Shown here piece after piece: positions 58,790 through 64,000 of a stretch of 64,000 nt of DNA. A program made the position numbers and the translations under genes. Within the stretch, counting starts at the first letter, position 1. The number at the start of each line of letters is the position of its first letter. The notes under the pieces were generated by a model, which was not told the DNA's origin, ran no database searches, and saw only the letters and a program-made list of their open reading frames with translations. The stretch is from Elymus sibiricus (Eukaryota > Streptophyta > Magnoliopsida > Poales > Poaceae), in contig CM077666.1 in assembly GCA_039707655.1 (NCBI GenBank), positions 305,624,166 to 305,688,165 on the forward strand, given 5' to 3'.

Positions 58790-59904
58790 AGACCTTTTTC
58801 TGGCGCCGTTGCCGGGGAGCAATAGCGTGGGGTTGATATTCTCGTGTGTGCTTGTTTGCTTTATCACTAAGTACTTTTTATTTTCTGTTCCACTAAGTAG
58901 TTTTTATTTTTTGTTCTAAGTTGTTCTTTATCTTTAGTTATGGATATGGAACACGAAATACCAAAAAAAATTAGTTGTACTTGCTACTCATGGAGATGGG
59001 GAACCTCCTAAAACCATCGATGCTGGTTATGTGGAAAACATTAAATACTACTTTGATAATCCCGATAAATGTCCATTCAACTTGATAATGGGAGATACTT
59101 TGGATCAACAGGAATACTTTAGGGATTATCGCTTGTCACAAAGAGGGAAACACTTATGGGATCAAATTAAAATGTTGCGTTGGTATGCTTGGAATTTATG
59201 CTTAAGGTGTGATTATACTTGTTGCTCTAGGATGGAGGCTCCACACCCCCCTTTCAATGTGGATTTAATGATAATGAAACCTTGGCTTCTTATGCTAATG
59301 GTATATATGATTACTATGATGTGGAACAAATAGAAGAATTTATTGCTTTTAAGGGTGCTTATGAAATTGAATCTTTGTTTGAAAAGTATGAAGATTGTGA
59401 TGATGCTATTTACAGATCTAAATTTTTTGCTATACTTAAATATTGCCATGAGAATTATGAATATAATGCCTATATTGATGAAAGATGAAATTGATGACAC
59501 TGTGAAGAAACTAATATTTTGCAGGCTCCTATGGAAGATGAAATTGATGACACTGTGAGCTCATTAGATGAAAAAGATGACGATGAGAGCGAAGAAAAAA
59601 AGGAGGAAGAGCAGATTAGCTACCCGTGCCCACCTTCTAATGAGAGTAACTCTTCAACTCGTACATTGTTTAATTTCCCTTCGTGCTTACCGAAGGATGA
59701 ATGCTATAATGATTGCTATGATCCCTTTGATTCGTTTGAAATATCCCTTTTTGATGAAATTGATGCTTGCTATGCTTGTGGCCATGATGCCGATATGAAT
59801 TATGCTTATGGAGATGAACTTGCTGTAGTTCCTTATGTTAAACATGAAATTGTTGCTATTGCACCCACACATGATAGTCCTATTATCTTTTTGAATTCTC
59901 CCAA
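57264..59904 (+). mobile_element. Gypsy element A, 5' LTR and start of the interior, interrupted by element B
   Basis: The 5' LTR is 57264-58789 (TGATACGTCTCC...GGGTTATCA) and the primer-binding site TGGCGCCGTTGCCGGGGA is at 58801-58818 (tRNA-Asp). The left flank pentamer is TAGCA (57259-57263). The interior runs to 59904, where a second LTR begins. The 3' LTR is outside the window. Confidence 0.82.
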
Positions 59905-59929
59905 TGATACGTCTCCAACGTATCTATAA
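59031..59929 (+). pseudogene. Acidic interior protein of gypsy element A, frameshifted
   Basis: Successive frames 59031-59333, 59282-59488 and 59519-59904 form one decayed coding region. Features visible are YFDNPDKCPFNLIMGDT, an acidic SSLDEKDDDESEEKK stretch and CPPSNESNSSTRTLFNFPSC. It has no gag zinc knuckle, protease or polymerase motif. Similar acidic proteins follow the primer site in non-autonomous Triticeae gypsy elements, and their role is unknown to me. Codons after 59904 belong to the inserted LTR. Confidence 0.55.
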
Positions 59930-61586
59930 TTTATGAAGTATTCATGCCATGTTTATTATAGTTTTATATGATTTTGGTGCACTTTTATATGGCTTTTATA
60001 TGATTTTTATGGACTAACATATTGACCTAGTGCCCAGTGCCAGTTGCTGTTTTCTGCTTGTTTTTGGTTTTCCAGAAAATCCATATCAAATGAAGTCCAA
60101 ATGCAGCGAAACTTTTTGACGATTTTTTCTGGAAGGAAACAGACCCAGGAAGCTTCGGAGGAGCAGCAGAAGAGCCACAGGGGCCCCACGAGCCACCTGG
60201 GCGCGCCTGCCCCCCCAGGCGCGCCCTGGTGCCTCGTGGGCCCCCTGTGGCACCTCTTTGCGTGATTCCAACGCTGAAAAATCCTATATATTCAGAAACC
60301 CCCGAAAGTTAACCTAGATGAGTTTTCATGCCACCGCAAGCCTCTGTACCAAAGAGATCCCATCTGGAGATCCGTTCCGGCACCCTTCCGGAGGGGGAAA
60401 TCACATCCGGAGGCCATCTTCATCATCCCGGCGGTCTCCATGATGAGGAGGGAGTAGTTCACCCTCGAGGCTAGGGGTATGTACAAGTAGCTATGTGTTT
60501 GATCTCTCTCTCTCTCTCTCGTGTTCTTGATTTGGCATAATCTTGATGTACCGCGAGCTTTGTTAATATAGTTGGATCATATGGTGTTTTTCCCATCTCT
60601 ATCTCGTTGTGATGAATTGAGTTTTTACCTTTGAGGTTTCACTATTGTCGGATTGAATATTTCAGATTTGAGAACACTTGATGTATGTCTTGCGTATGAA
60701 TACCCGTGGTGACAATGGGGTATTATATTGATTCACTTGATATATGTTTTGGCACTCAACTCGCGGATTCCCGAGATGACATTGGGGTAATCTATGCATA
60801 GGGGTTGATGCACGTTTTCATTATCTTTTCTCCGATAGAAACTTTGGGGTGCTCCTTGAAGTTCTTTGTGTGGATTGAATATTATGATTATGAAGTTGTT
60901 TGATGCATATCGTATAATCAACTCACGGATACTTGTGGTGACATTGGAGTATCTAGGTGACATTAGGGTTGGTTGATGTGTATCATATGGTGTTATTTTA
61001 GTACGAACTCTAGGGCTGTTTGTGACACTTATAGGAATGGCTCAATAGATCGATCGGAAAGGATAACTTTGAGGTGGTTTCGTACCCTACAAACAATTTC
61101 TATCTTATGTTCTCCGCTAATAGGAACTTTGGAGTGATTCTTTATCGCACGTTGAGGGATTGTTATATGATCCAATTATGTTAGCATTGTTGAGAGATTG
61201 CACTAGTGAAAGTATGAACCCTAGGCCTTGTTTCTAAGCATTGCAATACCGTTTCTGCTCCGTTTTATCACTTGCTACCTTGCTGTTTTTATATTTTCAG
61301 ATTACAAAAACATGTATCTACTATCCATACTACACATGTATCACCATCTCTTCGCCGAACTAGTGCACCTATACAATTTGCTATTGTATTGGGTGTGTTG
61401 GGGACACAAGAGATTTCTTGTATTTGATTGCAGGGTTGTTTAAGAGAGACCATCTTCATCCTACGCCTCCCACGGATTGATAAACCTTAGGTCATCCACT
61501 TGAGGGAAAATTGCTACTGTCCTACAAAACTCTGCGCTTGGAGGCCCAACACGAGTGTACAAGAATAAGTTGTGTAGTAGACATCA
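59905..61586 (+). repeat. 5' LTR of gypsy element B
   Basis: 1682 bp. It contains the GCCCAGTGCCAGTTGCTGTT block and a CT microsatellite (60504-60519). It is longer than the LTR of element A. Confidence 0.8.
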
Positions 61587-61711
61587 AGCTCTTTTCTGGC
61601 GCCGTTGCCGGGGAGGTGAGTGCTTGAAGGTATATCTTTAGATCTTCTGATCGAATCTTTTAGTTTCTTGTTTTATCACTAGTTTGGTTTATAAAAGAAA
61701 ACTACAAAAAA

Positions 61712-62254
61712 ATGGAATTGAGATTGCCTCATATTATCCGTCTTTATAATGTCTTTCTTGAAAATGATGGAGCGGAAAATTGTGCTCAATTGATAGAAGA
61801 GGAATTCAATAAAATGTTTGGTATTAAATCTTTGAATGATGAGCATGATTGCAATGTTGCTAGTATGAATTCTTTGAATATCCATGATGCTAGTGATATG
61901 CAAAGCCATAAGCTTGGGGATGCTATGTTTGATGAAGATGAAATTTTTATTCCCCTTACTTTTGATGAGCAAATTTATTATGATGATGACATGTATGCTA
62001 CAAAGAACAATGGTAACCATGAAACCTGCCATCATGATTTTAATTTTCAACTGGATTATGCCAATCAAGTATCTCATGATAAGTATTTTGTTGAGTTTGC
62101 CCCCACTATTATGAATAAGAATAAATTTGCTTATGTGGAGAGTAATAAAAATTCTATGCTTATGTATCATGACAAGAATGCTTTGTGTGATGGATATATT
62201 GTTGAATTTCTTCATGATGCTCTCTTTGTGTTTCAATTTTTTACTTTTATGTGA
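61712..62254 (+). CDS. Acidic 180-residue protein of gypsy element B
   Basis: ATG at 61712 gives MELRLPHIIRLYNVFLENDG. The protein is rich in Asp, Asn, His and Met with no recognised domain. It lies 100 bp after the primer-binding site, where gag normally begins. It is fully open. It is related in style and position, but not obviously in sequence, to the acidic frames of element A. Confidence 0.5.
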   Translation: MELRLPHIIRLYNVFLENDGAENCAQLIEEEFNKMFGIKSLNDEHDCNVASMNSLNIHDASDMQSHKLGDAMFDEDEIFIPLTFDEQIYYDDDMYATKNNGNHETCHHDFNFQLDYANQVSHDKYFVEFAPTIMNKNKFAYVESNKNSMLMYHDKNALCDGYIVEFLHDALFVFQFFTFM

Positions 62255-62902
62255 GCATCATTGAAATCATCATGTCTAGCTAAAAGGCATTAAAAAAAAC
62301 GCTTGTTGGGAGACAACCCAATATTTACCCTTACTGTTTTTGTGTGTTCACATGATTAAGCTACTGTAGTAATCTTGTTTTATAGCTTTGTTTCAATAAA
62401 GTGCCAAGTAAAGCCTTTGGGATAGTGTAGATGCTTGTTGATTTGATTCTGTGCAAAAACAGAAACTTTTGCATCCAGTGCTGGAATTTCTATTCTGTAC
62501 TGGAGCGTGAGAAAATTCTGAAATTTTTACAGAGTATTGGGTTACAAATTGTATACGTTTTCCTATTTTTTCAGAATTTTTGGGTGTACAGAAGTATGGT
62601 TATTAAATCTCTCACTACATGCTGTTCTGTTTTTGACAGATTCTGTTTTCGGTGCATAGTTTGCTTGTTTTAGTGTTTCCATAGCTTATATTGAGTAATA
62701 TAAATTCTGGAAATGATAGAATACAGTAGGAATTATGTGAGACCAATTATGAATCTTGTCTTGACAGTACCTAAGTGGATGATTTATTTTTATCATACTA
62801 ACATATCTCACCAAGTTCCGTTAAGTTTTGTGTGATTGAAGTTTTCAAGTTTTGGGTGAGATATCGATATGAGGAGAATAAGGAGCAGCAAGACCCTAAG
62901 CT

Positions 62903-62984
62903 TGGGGATGCCCAAGGCACCCCAAGTTAATATTCAAGGAAGACTCAAGCGTCTAATCTTGGGGATGCCCCGGAAGGCATCCCC
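62903..62984 (+). ncRNA. Paired stem-loops, module 1 of element B
   Basis: The first hairpin pairs TTGGGGATGCC with GGCACCCCAA, with one bulge. The second (62961-62984) pairs GGGGATGCC perfectly with GGCATCCCC around a CCGGAA loop. An RNA role is inferred from conservation across modules. Confidence 0.4.
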
Positions 62985-63639
62985 TCTTTCGTCTTCAACA
63001 TTATCGGTAACCTTACTTGGAGCTATATTTTTATTCGTCACATAATATGAGTTTTGCTTGGAGCATCATTTTCTTCTGTTTATATTTGCTTGGTGTTATC
63101 AACAATCTTGTTTTTTATCTTTTAGTTCAATAAAATACCAATTATAGCCTTTACCATGCTCAGTTTACAAGTTCATGTGTTGCTGTTTGAAAACAGAAAG
63201 TTTTCTGTTATGTCCAGAATATTCCTGAATAGTCAGAACATGATAAAAATCTGAATGTTTTACATAGTAAGCATGCATGAGTTCTCTGTCACGTGGTAAT
63301 TTTTCAGAATTTTTGGAGTTAGGGAAGTATGAATTTAAATCCCCCTTTACAGACTGTTCTGTTTTGGCAGATTGCTGTTATAGTTGCATTGTTTGCATAT
63401 GTTTGCTTGTTTAATGATTCTATTTGAGGATAGGAGTATTAAATATGCAGAGACATTTAGTATGCAATGTTAAATTATAATTTTAGTGATTTGCTACAGT
63501 AGAGGATGTTAAGGTTTTGAGTTGATTTATACTAACTTATCTCACGAGTTCTTGTTGAGTTTTGTGTGGATGAAGTTTTTAAAGATTTAGGAGAAGCCAT
63601 GGTATGAGAGGAATTAAGAAGACACAAGAGCTCAAGCTT

Positions 63640-63720
63640 GGGGATGCCCAAGGCATCCCAAATTAATATTTCAAGAAGTCTCAAGCATCTAAGCTTGGGG
63701 ATGCCCCGGTAGGCATCCCA
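63640..63720 (+). ncRNA. Paired stem-loops, module 2 of element B
   Basis: This has the same layout as module 1. AAGCTTGGGGATGCCCAAGG, followed by a complementary arm, forms the first hairpin. GGGGATGCC, loop, and GGCATCCCA (63697-63720) forms the second. Confidence 0.4.
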
Positions 63721-64000
63721 CCTTTCTTCATCAACAATTATCGGTCAGTTTTGGTTGAGCCTAAGTTTTTGCTTCTTCACATGATATGTGCTATTCTTGG
63801 AATGTCATTTTATTTTCTTTGCTGTTTGAATAAAATTGTCAAGATCTGAAATCTTTATTTGGAGAGAGTCTTCACATAGCTACCTATTTACTTAACTACT
63901 CATTCGGTCTTCACTTATATCTTTTTGGAGTAATTTGTCATACACTCTCATGCTTCACTTATATTATTTTGAGAGTTGACAATAGTAATGGTAATTTGCA

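Larger units (their letters stand above)
62390..63835 (+). repeat. Two diverged tandem modules of about 740 bp in element B
   Basis: Each module opens with TTCAATAAA(G/A)TRCCAA, continues through TTTTTCAGAATTTTTGG and CTGTTCTGTTTT, and closes with the paired GGGGATGCC stem-loops and CATCAACAATTATCGGT-type sequence. Module 1 is about 62390-63125 and module 2 about 63126-63835. The nested element at 15867-23770 carries one such module in the opposite orientation (about 19830 to 19130). Confidence 0.7.
59905..64000 (+). mobile_element. Gypsy element B nested in element A (runs off the window)
   Basis: The 5' LTR is 59905-61586 (TGATACGTCTCC...GACATCA), followed by the same tRNA-Asp primer-binding site at 61597-61614. 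It contains one acidic open frame (61712-62254) and then a long non-coding region with duplicated modules. No gag, protease or pol is visible up to the end of the window, so it looks non-autonomous. Confidence 0.82.

Overview
The window looks like nuclear DNA of a Triticeae grass (wheat, Aegilops, barley or a relative). The evidence is a BARE-1/WIS/Angela-type copia element, gypsy elements with a tRNA-Asp primer site, Stowaway, CACTA and PIF/Harbinger elements of grass type, and plant genes with canonical GT-AG introns. Roughly two thirds of the sequence is transposon-derived, and several elements can be bounded to the base by their target-site duplications (TSDs). Family names are from recognition only; no database was searched.

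Layout. 1-4.2 kb: an orphan acidic first exon followed by AT-rich DNA with two Helitron-like 3' ends. 4.56-7.07 kb: a short non-autonomous LTR retrotransposon (158-bp LTRs, TSD GTTTG). 7.58-9.68 kb: a MATE/DETOXIFICATION transporter gene on the minus strand, all eight exons traceable, but with two in-frame stop codons. 10.9-13.4 kb: a gene fragment split by a 1.6-kb CACTA element. 13.38-32.33 kb: a copia nest on the minus strand. A pol-less gypsy element (15867-23770) sits inside its reverse transcriptase region, and a 2.8-kb solo-LTR-like element (28793-31614) sits inside its 5' LTR, which is truncated on the right.

32.3-50.1 kb is the gene island. It holds a U-box/ARM-repeat E3 ligase gene (+), a hAT-type MITE and two Stowaway MITEs, an RRM-like gene of unknown function (-), a decayed PIF/Harbinger transposon, and a NIPA-type magnesium transporter gene (-) with a 5'-truncated RTE LINE in intron 3 and a likely GC-rich leader exon near 50 kb.

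50.2-64 kb is repeat again: a Harbinger-like remnant, a minus-strand LTR element with an unusual gag-like protein (its 5' LTR is missing), then two plus-strand gypsy elements, the second inserted in the first and running off the window.

The genes do not form an operon or pathway. The predicted roles are small-molecule efflux (MATE, broken), protein ubiquitination (U-box), RNA binding (weak) and Mg2+ transport (NIPA). I found no clear new biological system. The most novel-looking items are paired stem-loops conserved near the 3' ends of two separate gypsy elements, an array of GCGGTACTACCGC palindromes in the solo-LTR-like element, and a compensated frameshift that replaces the catalytic-Glu block of the Harbinger transposase.
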